Notes: a model not told the origin generated them from the letters alone. Shown: positions 23,278 to 35,745, counted from the stretch's first letter. The stretch is DNA of 64,000 nt from Malachius bipustulatus (GCA_910589415.1 OU342630.1:88904186-88968185); one strand, 5' to 3'. Translations and numbers: made by a program.

Positions 23278-24584
23278 TATATTTACGAGCTTTCCTTAGT
23301 TTCTTGTATTTTTGACAGTTGGGTACTGAACAATTTCCATGATATTGTGCTTTTCGATGTATGGAATTAGCTAGCCAGTTTTTTTTAACAAAAGTGCTAA
23401 GTGCGTCTGTTCTTCGCCCGTCTTATCAATCTTTGGGCGCTTGGTGCGATGAAAATTCTGGCTTTACCACTTTTAGGTGAACTATAACATGTTGCAAAAT
23501 TAGTGCGCGAAATTTTGAGTTCTTGTAAAACTTATGGAAGACTTCTGGATTTTCTGTGAAAAAGCTTTTAAAAGTCATGTGACTTCTACCTACATGGTAT
23601 CCAGTCAAAGTTCGCAAAAACCCGTTCTTTCGCATTTCTCGCACACCATTTCAGGTAGCAGTGTTTAATCCAGGGGGCTGAAATTAACTTTCAGTAAAAC
23701 TATATGTATATAAGTGGTCTGCTATTGCAAAATTGAGCACAATCGGTCGAGTAGGTACTAGTTTCAAAATTCAAAATTTGAATTTTTTGTGAAAAAATGG
23801 TAAGATTTTTTGTACCCCTTCGTATACATGCAAGATCGTCAGAAAATTTAAATAATTGAATTAACAGGATGGGAAGAACGTTTTCCTAACTTTACGCCAA
23901 AAATTCCAATTTTTTCTGTTAGCCAGTGGCGTGTCTGAGACAAATGACTAAATTTCTATTATCAATTTATTGACACATTTTGTAAAGAAATTCCATTGAA
24001 TTTTTTACAGTAGACAACTACCACCAATGTTCTAATATGTTAAGTAAAATTCCAAATTTTGAATTTTAGAAACGACTCCTGCAGCCTCGCCTGCAGCTGT
24101 ACCTTTCAAGCTTTCATAAATTAATCCTTGTAGATCCTAGGGTGATCGGATATTTGCTCGGATATGTGTAAAAAAAAACCGAGAAAAATCCCTAAACAAA
24201 CGTGGTTAGTTCCTACAAGGTGTCTGTTCAAAGTTCGCAAAAATACTTTCTTGTCACTCGATTACGGGTAGGAGTTTTCGATACAGGGAACTGATTTTTT
24301 TAGGATTTAGATGTCTGGAGGAAGTTGTCTGGTATTGCATTTGAACAATATCTGTCAAGTCGTTGTAAAAGTCGCTAAAGTTAATTTCCAAAGTGGCGAA
24401 AATTATGATGATTGGATCAACGCATGAAAGTACACTATATTTACACAATAGATGCGCATGAAAGTATATTGTAGTAACTTCGAAAAAAATTCCCCCTAAA
24501 ATAACCCAATCTATTGTTCTGACTCCGTTTCTGACCATCGCTATAGAGGAATTGACATTCTGCTCGCATTCTCATATATTACAG
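23278..24584. other. Stretch without identified gene
   Basis: A direct repeat of gttcaaagttcgcaaaaa-type sequence (near 23605 and 24225) hints at an old element. No ends or coding sequence were seen. Confidence 0.3.
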
Positions 24585-24850
24585 CAGGGTGCATCATATA
24601 TCCTTCTCTATGTTACTATCTCGTAAGCGCTAAAAGATACAGGGTCGATTAAATTAGAGAAAATGTCCAATTTTATGGCCATCTCGAATCCATCAAGACA
24701 TACAAGATATCTGTGACCGTTCCTGAAATATCCTGAAAAAAAACTGAAAAATCGAGATTGCTTATTTCTGCCATATCTTTCTTATTATTGGAAATTAATA
24801 AATAATTTTTTGTAGGCCTACATAAGTTGGCAAGAGCTACTCATCTGACG
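24585..24850. mobile_element. Half copy of the 4154-5099 family
   Basis: CAGGGTGCATCATATATCC, the inner gatacagggtcgatt at 24640, catctcgaatcc, gacatacaagatatctgtga and ggcaagagctac follow the left arm of 4154-5099 in order. It ends abruptly at catctgac, so one complete arm is present and the other is missing. Confidence 0.75.
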
Positions 24851-25582
24851 CCCTTACTTTATCACGCGTTACTAATCGTGCATATGTTTTCTAGGTATAC
24901 CTACTACCTACTACTGTAAGTATCTGTGGTATCACTATTATAGCATAGGCTTGTTTCAGCGGCCTAGCGAAGTGGCTCCAAAGAAAGTAAAGAAACTAAG
25001 TAAATAATATATTTTCTTTTAAAAGCTTAACTTTTAAAACAAGACCGGCGTTCTCGCTTTAGAAAAGAATTTGAAGTCTGAAGTTTGCTTTGAATTGTTA
25101 AAGCGGTTGATTGCTAGCACAATGTTTATCGATTATTAACGTTTTTCGTCAATAAATTTCATTAACGGAGGGGCGAGCGGAAAAGAGACAGTCACCGAAA
25201 TAAACTCATTTACGTTATCAGACGATGTAATGATTGGTTGCGAACGCGTGGGGTTGCATTCTTATGAGGGAAGGCAGTGGTGGTGTTTTATATGTTCTCA
25301 TTTTAAGTAAATTGGATCAATGATATTTTTCGCGAAATCTGCGTTTATTCTGGACAAACTAGAATAAACCTTGTAAATATCAGCTTTGATATGCAAAACA
25401 CTTGCTCCAGATTAATTTTTTGACTTTTAAAGAGATTAACCAGAATCTTTTACATAAAAGAGATAATTATGTACTTTTTTTTATTTTTTATTTTATTAAA
25501 AATAATAAAAATATCCTGATAGTTTTGCGTTTTGCTAGTGGAAGTTGTTTACATTTAAATTGCCATGATGATTTAAATTCTT
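24851..25582. other. Stretch without identified gene
   Basis: Nothing recognised apart from short frames and an A/T-rich run at 25470-25520. Confidence 0.35.
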
Positions 25583-25718
25583 GAAAAGAGGAAACTATAT
25601 CTCGCCAACGAAGCCGAGGAAACAATTTTTGCGAGAATTATTGTTTTCAATTTACAGTCTTCCTGAACATCCTCTGTAACACAAAGTATACCGTGTCCGC
25701 CAATTCTGGATCATCCTG
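25583..25718. repeat. Repeat fragment shared with 13849-13973
   Basis: It has gaagccgaggaaacaatt, then tttacagtcttcctgaacatcct and ggatcatcctg before TA at 25719. See 13849-13973. Confidence 0.6.
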
Positions 25719-26501
25719 TATATTAGAAACCAATAGTAAATTAATTCCATACAGTCAGTTTGTGAATAGATGTAAGGTTTTAGTAGTACATTTTAGCCGA
25801 TATCAAAGTGCTGAATCACGTTTTGCTCTGCTTCTCGTTGTCTAGGTGATGAAACCCGTGCCTTAAACACAAGCAAACTTCATAATTAATTTTTTACTAG
25901 AGGCCTTAAAAAGCATACACAATTTTATCACTTGATACACTCTGTCTAAGTGGGTAGGTTTAGATTACAACAATTAATTAACCCTGGATCATTTGTCTTA
26001 TTACAACTCCCTCGACAACTCCCTAAGCTAAGGTGATCTACGGGAATCATGAATTTACAAAAAAAACTTCTTAGTAAGAAGTTTCGTCCGCAAAGTGCTT
26101 ATAAAATTTTTTTTATAAATGTTTTAGATGTAAATTTCAAGATTTTAAAACCTGTTTTTATTTAATAAATTAATTTTGAGCAACAGCTTTATGATTATTT
26201 GTAAATGACTTGTAATTTTGATTTTTTTTTCTCGTGACGAAATAACAAATTCCTCTAAATCCAGAAATATCGTTCAAGATAATTTATTCCACGCATCGGC
26301 AGTTTGCAGTTTTATAGAAAGAAAAAAATATTTGGGAGCTCTTTGGAATTTGAGTTTTGCGAAATTCTACCTTATCGACCACCTACGCCCTAAAATGTAT
26401 CTGAAAACCGAAATTAAACTTTCTGTGTCAAGCAGTTTGCGCTGGAACTTGATAGATGAGTGAAGTCACCTATGGATTTTATATTAGTACCTATAGATAT
26501 A
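25719..26501. other. Stretch without identified gene
   Basis: No coding or element signature was found. The 81-codon frame at 26218-26463 has no recognisable family. Confidence 0.35.
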
Positions 26502-27298
26502 CAGAGTGTCAATTTGAAAACTTGCCACCCCCGAATTCTTCCTTGAATTTTTTTTTTCAAAGACATCCCGAAACAGGTCAATTTTCTAATGTAATTTATG
26601 TTCTATAGGCGTAAAAAAAATTTATACATCGTGTTCCTTGACTCAGTAATGACGATATGGTCTTTTTTTTTAATGGGACAGCCTGCATATTAATACAATT
26701 TCAGATTGTCTCAGAAAATCCAATGAAAATTGTTTTTACAGTTGCAGTTCAAACTGAGTAGCTTACGAGTTATAAACAAATAAAAATCGCAGTTTTTCAT
26801 TTTCAAAGCAGCTTTATTTGAAAACGGCTACAGACATTGGAAAATGGCTTACATGTTCCTATCTTAACTTTTCAAGCGGTATCCTATTGTGTGGATGAAA
26901 TTTTCATGCAGCGGGTGACGAAAATTATCAGACTTTTGATCACCCTGTATAATTTCATCTACATCATAGGATACCGCTTCAAAAGTTAAGATAGGTACAT
27001 GTAGGCCGTTTTTCGATATTTAGAGCCGTGTCCGATGTACACTGCTTTCAAAATGGAAAATTGCGATTTTCATTTGTCATAACCTACTCAATGTAAGCTG
27101 CAACTGTAAAAACCATTCTTACTGGATTTTCTTAGACAATCTGAAAATGTAATAATATACAGGGTGAATTTAAAAAAATAGACAATGTTGTCATTACTGA
27201 GCCAAGAAACACCCTGTATGAAATATTTTTACGTCAATAGAACATAAATTAAATTTAAAAGTTGACCTGTTTTGGCAAGTTTTCAAATTGACACCCTG
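26502..27298. mobile_element. Fold-back MITE, CAGaGTGTCAATTTGAAAACTTG ends
   Basis: The ends at 26502 and 27298 are inverted copies bordered by TA. Inner blocks (cattttcaaagcagctt, ggcttacatgt.cctatctta) are the same as in 18276-19132. Additional CACCCTG motifs lie at 27210-27216 (82 bp from the right end) and, in the opposite sense, near 27160. It is a mosaic: its own outer module on a shared inner module. It is non-coding. Confidence 0.8.
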
Positions 27299-27970
27299 TA
27301 TACCTAGAGCACTCCAAATGGTTACGATCTAGTTATCTATCCGTCATATATTAAATAATTTATGAACGTCTTATATACTTAAGGAGTTCCCTTATTGAAT
27401 TTCAGTAGTAGTCCCAAGTTTCCTACAATGAATTTCAAGTGGTTGAAATTCAAACAACCCTTTGAAACCTATCCTATTTTAGTCCGCCAGATCCCGAATA
27501 ATTGAGGGAAAAGTCAACTGCTTAGTAACATGCCATTAGGTAGGGCCATTGATCCTGGATTCCTAAATTCAGGATTCTCATTACAAAATGGATGAAATTA
27601 GTTGGAATGACATAAACCATCTTCTTGAATAGATTCCTCTTCCGATAACAAATACTGAACGTAAGTTGGATCAATGGACGGTATTACTAGAAGATAGGTT
27701 TCTTTGTTCTTTGTGTTATTTTGCAATGATTTAGTGTCCCTTTCAATTTAATCGAAATATAATTAGAGTGCTAGAAAGGCTGGTACTTTAAAACTCCAAA
27801 TTTGAATATACTTTGATTTAAGTGAATTGCCTATTTTAAAGTTGTGCACTATTATAGGTAACAGACAATCTTTGGTAGTCTTACCTTAATTTTGCAGACC
27901 TTTGAAATTTTTGATTATTAGATTGTGTAGATGATTGTATGGTAGTGTCAACTTTACGTACGTGATTATA
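27299..27970. other. Stretch without identified gene
   Basis: No exon or element signature was recognised. Confidence 0.35.
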
Positions 27971-28493
27971 CAGGGTGATTCATGAGTGACCTTACATAGA
28001 CCAATGGTGATAAGCGGACTTCAAGGCGGGTCGAAAACCACAAAAGAAATTTTTTTTGTGTGATTGGTTGAGAAGTTACAGGGTGTTTCATGTCTCAGGT
28101 ACAAAACTTTGATAGGCGATATTTCTGAAACGGCTGGAGATATTTTGTAGAAATTTACTAGGAATGGTGCATTCCGGAAACTCATCAAAACCGCATTCTG
28201 AGTTAATTAAAAATCCAGGACCGGACTTGAAAATTTTTGCCCCCATGGTCTTTGTTGAAAAAGTTTATTTTCTGACCGTGCTACTGAAAAACTGTCATCG
28301 AATTTGAAAAGATAAGAAAAAACTCTATAGAAATCATTCCTCAATTTGAACGGCACACCCAAACCGTCTCGAAAAAAAAAAGTCAAAGTAAAACTTCTCA
28401 GTAAATTATCGTTTTCGAGCAGACATATTTTACTTAATGTTCGTCTGAATTCCTTCAAATTTATTTTTTGACTTGTTTCTGTGGGAAAAATGT
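27971..28493 (+). repeat. Left inverted arm of the Tc1/mariner element
   Basis: Pairs with 29603-30124. It contains the terminal CAGGGTG and an inner copy at 28079. Confidence 0.85.
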
Positions 28494-28559
28494 CAGTGTA
28501 AATTAAATGTTATCAATATTAATGTTATAAACGGTTCTCAAAATGTCCTTTACCAACTT

Positions 28560-29525
28560 CAATACATTTCCTGCTGCGTTTCCATAAATTTTGGTTTGCT
28601 TTTTGAATTATTTGCCTGTTGTTTCTAATTTCATCAGCAACTACCAGTATTCACGTCCTGTGCTCCTCTCTGGTACTTACTTCCGTTTTTTAGACTTCCT
28701 GCTTCATATGGCCCCATAGGTAATAGTCTAAAACAGTGAGGTTGGGGGACCTAGGTGGTCAGGAATGAGGGCCGCCGCGCCCGAACCAACGATTGGGGTA
28801 CTCATTGTGGAGATGCTCTCTGATTTGTCGAGAAAAATGCGGTGGTGCCCCATCTTGCTGGAAGGAAAGAGCACGCCTGTTCACGTTCGCCTCTGCAAGC
28901 AAGCCGGGCAAAATGACTTGTGGGAAAAGTAAATAAATTTCCCCCGTGAGCCGTCCAGCAAAAAATGGGGTCCTATTAGGGTATCATTTGCAATGCCACA
29001 CTGCCATTTATAGAAAATCTGTTGCGAGTTCTTCTGAACAACAGAGCGCGGATTTTCATATGCCCATAGGTGGGAGTTTTTTTTATTCGTTACACCATCC
29101 CGCGTGAACTGAGCTTCGATCAGTACACAAAATTCTACGCAGTCCATTCAATGGAACTTCTTCATTGAATGGTTGAAGCCTCTGTACGCTCTGTCCGCTC
29201 TTCTTTTTTTCAAAGTTCGCCATACTCTTGATTGAGAAATGCTCAGTGCTTGCCCAATTCTTCGCGTACTTGTACTTGGATTTACTGCCACCATCTCCAC
29301 GATGTTTTATGGCTCAGATTTTCCAATTGAGGTTCAGCATTCCTTTGAACTCAGAGAAATATGCCGTGGTTTCGAGAAAATTGGAAAACAGACGCGAAAC
29401 GTTACATGGGCCGGTGTTCTTCGATTGTGATCTTCTATGGTATTCTCTCGCAGCTGCTCTTGAATTTCCATTGCAGAAACTATACACAAACATAATGTCT
29501 GGTATTCGTTATTAGTGAAATGATT
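28560..29525 (-). pseudogene. Decayed transposase, DD41D-like spacing
   Basis: On the minus strand, family blocks appear in order but in changing frames: MFVYSFCNGNSRAAAREYH (N-terminal helix domain, about 29430-29500), VTFR..LFSNFLETTAYF, NPSTSTRRIGQALSISQSRVW (helix-turn-helix, about 29210-29285), VEFC..EAQFTRDGVTN, NSHLWAYENPRSVVQKNSQ, GIANDTLIGPHFL, then FQQDGAPPHFSRQIREHL, NRWFGRGGPHS and NLTVLDYYLWGHMKQEV (about 28690-28860). The first catalytic D is disrupted by small indels at the EAQF block, a segment before it is shortened, a stop replaces the usual W of the WPPRSP motif, and there are several frameshifts. Between the D of QQDG and the D of LDYYLWG I count 41 residues, which fits the DD41D (rosa/Visitor) group. 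It cannot encode an active enzyme as read. Confidence 0.8.
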
Positions 29526-29602
29526 TGTGATTATTAGTGAAATCTGAAAATTTTGTAGTTGACACCTGATTTCCCAGTAATAAAGCTTGGCCTTCTGTCC
29601 AT

Positions 29603-30124
29603 CATTTTTCCCACAGAAACAAGTCAAAAAATAAATTTGAAGGAATTCAGACGAACATTAAGTAAAATATGTCTGCTCGAAAACGATAATTTACTGAGAA
29701 GTTTTACTTTGACATTTTTTTTTCGAGACGGTTTGGGTGTGCCGTTCAAATTGAGGAATGATTTCTATAGAGTTTTTTCTTATCTTTTCAAATTCGATGA
29801 CAGTTTTTCAGTAGCACGGTCAGAAAATAAACTTTTTCAACAAAGACCATGGGGGCAAAAATTTTCAAGTCCGGTCCTGGATTTTTAATTAACTCAGAAT
29901 GCGGTTTTGATGAGTTTCCGGAATGCACCATTCCTAGTAAATTTCTACAAAATATCTCCAGCCGTTTCAGAAATATCGCCTATCAAAGTTTTGTACCTGA
30001 GACATGAAACACCCTGTAACTTCTTAACCAATCACACAAAAAAAATTTCTTTTGTGGTTTTCGACCCGCCTTGAAGTCCGCTTATCACCATTGGTCTATG
30101 TAAGGTCACTCATGAATCACCCTG
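29603..30124 (-). repeat. Right inverted arm of the Tc1/mariner element
   Basis: Inverse of 27971-28493. The inner CACCCTG ends at 30016, 108 bp from the terminus. Confidence 0.85.
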
Positions 30125-30239
30125 TATATTAATTTTCACTAGAAGAAAATTATAGCTAAATAACATAAATAATTTCTACCCAGACTTACAATTACCCAGA
30201 CTTAGCTAACAAGCCTACAAAGATTAACATATGTGTTGC

Positions 30240-31400
30240 TACCACTGTGGCAATGAGAACCACGCCGACCGCGGCCATCGAGCTGGTCCTCGGTCTGCTA
30301 CCCCTAGACATTTTTGTCAGGAAAACGGCGCTGAAGACTGACCAAGGGCTAAAATTTGCGAGTCGGCTCAATGAAAAGAATAGGATGAGCCAACATACCT
30401 CCATGCTGATGGAGGCCTTAGCAAGATCGCCTATCCTCTCGGTTGCGATCGACAGGATTATACCCATCCGCATCCCGAATAGTTCGTGTTTTGATGCGTT
30501 ACTTTATAAGTATGGGACTAAAGCTGGTACAGGATCAGACTCCGGAATTCAATCTAAGGCCCTAGATATGAACCTATCGATTCCATTGGCCACACATTCT
30601 ATACTGTTTTTCAGAACTAATAGCGATCACACACTGTGGAAGGAAAATCACTCAACGCGGAATTGCCAACAAAAACCTATTGATCCTAACGGACAGCAAG
30701 TGAGCTCTGAGGATAGTCAGGGGTCCAAGGTTTTACTCTTGGCTTGCCCTGGAGGCCCACGGAGCCTCCAACTTAATGGTTGTTGCTAATAACAATAGAT
30801 TCACGGGTCCTGGAATAAAAGGTCACTCAAACATCAAAGAAAACGAGTCCGCAGATCGGCTAGCTCCGGAGAGAGCCAAAACTCCTCCTGCATCCGAACC
30901 TACTGCGCCGTTGGCACAACGCGACCTCTACCCAATAATAAACAAAGGACAGTATGGAGGAACATGTACGATACTGGCAAAATTACCCCATCGTTAGCTT
31001 CCCCAAACCGCAGTTATACCGGTGTACCGACCGACAAACTAACCAATTACTGTCTGCTATTATCCCGACCAACACTCAAACTAGTAATTGGCATCTATGC
31101 CTTGCACTGCGGGCTAAAGAAACATCTCCATACGATGAGAATCAACCCTGACACTATGTAGGGAATGTCACAAAGAAGAAGAGACTGTGGAACATATCCT
31201 GTGTCCTCTATCCTTCTAACTCACATCAGCTAAGTCTGAACGACCTCTCTGGAGCCCCTCCAGGCGCCCTGGTCCAGTTTTTCTGAGTTTGGGATGGCTT
31301 AAGGAGAGAGGTCACTAGGGAAAGGAGGCAGCATAATGGGTCACCTGAGGCCTCAGTGCAGCGGACTTGTTTTGCTATGCCACCAATGCAGAATCCAGGT
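30240..31400 (+). pseudogene. 3' part of a non-LTR retrotransposon ORF2 with RNase H
   Basis: Plus-strand pieces follow the usual order of an I/Jockey-type ORF2 C-terminus. TTPTAAIELVLGLLPLDIFV is the end of the reverse-transcriptase part. KAGTGSDSGI and LSIPLATHSI are the start of the RNase H domain, with the first catalytic D of the TDGS motif gone. GIANKNLLILTDSK keeps the later RNase H aspartate (30681-30700); then IKGHSNIKENESADRLA. CRECHKEEETVEHILC (31156-31203) is the C-terminal Cys-His motif. Frameshifts and stops separate the blocks and the 5' 3-4 kb is absent, as expected from 5' truncation. The sequence 31230-31396 recurs inverted at 46173-46350. Confidence 0.8.
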
Positions 31401-31429
31401 ACCAAAATACGGGTGATCAAAAAAGGAAC

Positions 31430-32790
31430 TGAAAATATTTTCGATGCCTTCCAGCTCAGGAAAATCTAAGTCATTGATCCTGTGATTTTGAGCCACGAAA
31501 TCTTGCAGGTATCTGGAAGCGGATAAGTTCTACAACCCATTCCGTTCTGTTTCCACAAGATGACCACCCATAGGCTTCCGATGGACCTTGTGTACCAACT
31601 CTCGAGCGGAAAAACCCCTATCCCCTACATATCCCCGAACCACCCGGTTGCTCGGATGTACTGAAAGATGAGCGGTATGGGGTCTGCCCAATCCCAGCTC
31701 ATGTTTCTATTAAGTAACTATTTTGTTGACAAATACCAACATCTTACAGACTCAACAACGCAAGAAACCCTTTCTGAAATTGATTTTATCTAACTTTATT
31801 ATTTTATACTGCTACGAGATAGTAATTGAATAGATTTGTTTACATTCACTAAGAACAATAATAACCAAAGTTCTTTAAATCAAAACTTTGGTCATTATAT
31901 ACATCCGCGGCTCCTACAGTTTCACTATGGAACTTATATAGGGATGGAGAACATACCTATAGTAACACCAGGAAGGTATTCATTTGCTGGGCAAATGAAA
32001 GGGAAAGCCACAAAACGGTGTAAAAAAATGGTTTTGAGAGTGCGGAGGGAGTGCGGTCCTCACAAGAGGCACCGATTAGATGCCGCGATCCCGGATAAAA
32101 CCACTTCACCATAATTGCCAAGTATTCTATTCTGTGTTAGACGCTCACAGAGGCGGACTGAGCAATATATCCGCTTTCATTACGTGTCCAGTCCGCACAG
32201 GGATTGATGCAATGATTTTCGGATTATAAATTCAAAATAAATGCAAAATTCAAAATAAAAATCGTGGTACTGTTATTTTCGAAGATTTTCCTTGCCCTGA
32301 AAGTGAAACAAAAATAGAAATTCGACCGTAGTGCCAAAGAGGCCTTAGTTGTGACCTTAATATTAGTTTGCCATGGCTGTTTTTACTTTCTTACCCACCC
32401 AGCACCCCTATTTCGCTCCTCGGTCCCGAAAAAATTGATGAAACTTATAGGAGACGCGGATGTATACAATTACCAAAACTTTTTTCTTCTTATTTGTTAA
32501 ATAGCCTGATCCAAGAGCCACAATAGACCTTCGGTCGCAGTGGAGGTATCACGATGGCCCACTCACGGAAAATCTAATCTAAATCTCTAGCCTGATCCAA
32601 TAGAAAAAGGAGCGAGCTTCCATACCCCTGATCCCCTAGGAAATCAGATTCTTGTTTTACTCTTCAGCTTCTTGTTAAGCTGTCATTGTTCTGAAGTTCC
32701 GAGATGAACATACTATTGTAGATCAATGAATTCTTCGTCTCTAAAAATCTGTTTTGTTACCTATTCTGTTTATTGTTGACTTTTTTTTGA
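31430..32790. other. Stretch downstream of the retrotransposon remnant, no gene identified
   Basis: 31430-31720 is GC-richer and may be retrotransposon-related, but I could not match it to a domain. The 92-codon frame at 31836-32114 has no recognisable family. Confidence 0.3.
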
Positions 32791-33213
32791 TGTTCCAGAA
32801 TAACTATTCAATCTTCTATGTCTAGATCTAGAATGTCATTGGCGTCACCTGTCATGGCTTATAAAGAGCGCAAGCTTCGCGCATCAAGTGTAGTTTTGAA
32901 AGCTACCATGGGAAGATCATTTTAAGAGCGCCATCAGAGAGTTAGTGGAGTTTAGTTAGTGAAGTGACCAGAGGAAGATCAGAAGGAAAGTTAATAATAA
33001 CTAAAAGATGGCCAGTAAGTGGCCAGTGGAGAGTAGTTTGGAATGTGAATGTGAAAGTGAGAGTTCAGTTTGTGACAAGTTCAAACGTGACAAGCGACTG
33101 TAGATTCATTTTCATTTGGAGATTATTATAATGTAAATAGAGACTGCCAAATATTAATCCGTAAAAATTATTGTGAAGATAATTACGAAGAATAAAGTGA
33201 GTTTCGTAATAAC
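32791..33213 (+). mobile_element. Possible solo LTR (TG...CA with TATA and AATAAA)
   Basis: A 423-bp block begins TGTTCCAGAATAAC and ends AATAACA. It holds a TATA box (TATAAAG, 32860-32866), an initiator-like cgcatcaagtgtagt about 20 bp later, and AATAAA at 33191-33196 close to its end. That is the layout of a promoter-bearing LTR with its own polyadenylation signal. No partner LTR, internal domain or target duplication was seen, so a solo LTR is inferred. A short non-coding gene is an alternative. Confidence 0.4.
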
Positions 33214-35559
33214 ACTCTGGTCTCTTATTTTTGGTAAAAAAGTTAATACTGATGTTTACACCTGAGAACGTGTAAAATTACTCATTTTTTATAATATAAA
33301 GCATATTAGATAAGAATCAAATCATATATGCACACCGTCATTTATTTAACGGTGAAGTGCCTATTCATAATTCAATAATGATGTTCTTCCTGCTTAACCT
33401 TTTTTTCAATCGCGCTCTTAATTTCATTACCTAATACGCAGTGTCATTCACGTGGTTATATTGTGTAATAATGATATGCACTGTACGTTTCACATACGCC
33501 CCATGCATGACGATGCTCTGCTTTTAAATAAGGGCAACATCCGTTTGTAATTAGTATAAAAGCTGATCTTCAATTTTGGTTAATAAAGGTTAACATAATA
33601 ATATAGATGCAGGATAGGTAATTAATAGAATATTTAAGTGGGGCAGTCCTTGATGTATGTATAATAATTTATAAATAAAATTTGTCTGCACTTTTTCTTG
33701 TTGCATTTCACAATAATTTGTAATATTTATTTTGTTAAAGAATTAATGAAATTATATGTTACCAACTAATTTCAATTTCATGGTTTCTCTCCAGATGCCG
33801 CTCCATATGTTTAGAGCGATGTTAGTAAATATTATGGGTTGGTCTTGAAAAATAAGATTTATAAAGCAAAGAAAATGTATACATCCTTTGTATGCTGCGC
33901 AAATTTATGTATGCCTTGAGGGGTTTCTCCCTCCGTTTCACTGTTAGGCTGGTTTCCCCAAACGCCAATTCAAGGGAATACGAGACCTGAAGAATGGAAA
34001 GCCGTGAAATTTGAAGTGATTTATTTTTCAATGAGGAAATCTTATGTTCGCAATATGAGTACATATTTCAGTTAAAATAATGTATTGCTAGGGGAATATA
34101 TGGCAATACTGATTGAAAATTATGTATATTATGTATATTGAACTCAATGATCTTATATGATAATTTAAGACAAAAACATGAGTGAAAATGAAAATTTTGA
34201 AAATGCTTTGACTGACATACGTAAGTAGGTACCTGATAATTGATGTACAACATTAGGTAGTTATATGCTAGAGTACCTATCTGGATATTGACAGATTTTT
34301 ATTGTATAAGAGTACTGAAAGTTCGTGCCATTTTCCTCGGACATCTCTTTTTACGTTGCGGATACTTTCTCGCATCGAAGTTGGTTTAAACGGTTTTAGC
34401 AGCTTTGAAGAAACTAATGCGTAAGCGTTGATTCAGGTTGTTTCAGGTTTATCTAAATATTATTGTTTATTGAAGATCATTAATGAAAAGGTAAACACAC
34501 GTTTGTGGTATCAGTTACAGTTTGTATAACTTTCTTGTTGATCCCTCGGTCTTGTGAGAAAGGAAGAAATGTGTAAAAATATTGTTTATTGTCAGGATTC
34601 CTGACTGTCAGGAATGAGAACTATACCTAACTAAAAAGTCACCATATTGAATAGAGATAGCCTGTTCTTTGTCAGAACGCTACCGATCGGAAAGAGAGGG
34701 AAGATTAGTTTCCGTCCCCTTCATCATAATTTTATATCAAGGTGTTCTAGTGTTTGCGAGGGTATTTGACATATATCTTTGTCTTCATCTCCAGTGAGTT
34801 AATTTTAAACAGCAGTCCTAGTACTCAGATCAGAGAACGAGAGCTGATGAGCACGCTGTTTAGCAAAAAATGTCTAATACCCGCATTGTCAAACAAATTT
34901 TGTAATTATCTCCGTCTCATTTATTTTATTACCTATTATAGTCGAGGTATAATTATTATTGTCGTAAAGTTTAGGGAATACGGTCATAAGTCTAAAAGTT
35001 GTCTAGTTCCTGAAGATTAATTCTGCATAAAATGGGAAACATCTCTCGGTAATTATTAAAATACTCTTGCAAATTAGCGTATCATCTTAAGTAGATACTG
35101 TGATTTTAATTGAATACAAAATTAATCATGACTGAGAAGTTCTTTTGATTTTTTTTCAGGCTTTTATTAGGTTGAGTGAACTTTCTTTGATAGCTAATTC
35201 CGTAGTGATCCATCCTCTCGTTTGCATCCCCTTCTTGTCGTTGCGGGTTAATTAATTAGAATTTACACCCTTGCGCGGTTGCTCAAAAGCTCAACATCCT
35301 CACGCAAAAATTATATAATTATTGTGAATTTGATGGAGCAGAACTTAATTCTGTGCTACTGTTTTCTCTGTACCAAACAGCATCATCTACATGAAACAAC
35401 CGAGGAAACAACCAAAACTTATAAAATTTATACATCAATCCGAGAAAGTAAAAATTATCATTATGAACTCTTTTTTCATTGCAAGTTCTTCGCAGTTTAC
35501 CATTATTTTGTTCCTTCATTAAAAAAATATTTTTTTTTACTTTTTTGGATTACTTTTTT
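33214..35559. other. AT-rich stretch, nothing recognised
   Basis: Many short frames and A/T runs; no exon signals or element ends that I could support. Confidence 0.4.
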
Positions 35560-35745
35560 GTCGTTTTTTTGATAGGTACCTTAGCTTTTCATAAAAAAAC
35601 AGTATGACAGCCATAAAAACACAAAGGTTGACTATTTTAAGTTGACTATTTCCTCTTGGATCTAGTCGACTTTGAAAAATTTTGAAACGTCAAACAAATA
35701 GCCCTTGACGACTTATGTGAACCTACAAAATATTTAAAAAAATAT
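35560..35745. mobile_element. Fragment of the 4154-5099 fold-back family
   Basis: It contains gacagccataaaaacacaaa, ggttgacta, tcttggatctagtcgacttt and gacgacttatgtgaacctac, which match the inner right and left modules of 4154-5099. No termini remain. Confidence 0.55.

Larger units (their letters stand above)
27971..30124 (-). mobile_element. Tc1/mariner-superfamily element with 0.52-kb inverted arms
   Basis: CAGGGTGATTCATGAGTGACC starts at 27971 and its inverse ends at 30124; both abut TA (27969-27970, 30125-30126), as expected for TA-targeting Tc1/mariner transposition. The arms, 27971-28493 and 29603-30124, differ by only about two or three bases by eye. Each arm carries a second, same-direction CAGGGTG exactly 108 bp inside (28079; inverse ending 30016). 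The 1.1-kb middle holds a decayed minus-strand transposase (see 28560-29525). The 84-codon frame visible in both arms is a consequence of the repeat and not a gene. This is the only CAGGGTG-ended element in the window with transposase sequence. Confidence 0.85.

Noticed and set aside
22905..23370. Overlapping frames of about 80-105 codons on both strands
   Set aside because: They fall inside and beside a fold-back element, where palindromic sequence gives mirrored frames.
28207..28458. 84-codon frame repeated at 29559-29888, apparently a duplicated gene
   Set aside because: The two are the inverted arms of one Tc1/mariner element; the frame exists because the arms are identical, and it resembles no protein.
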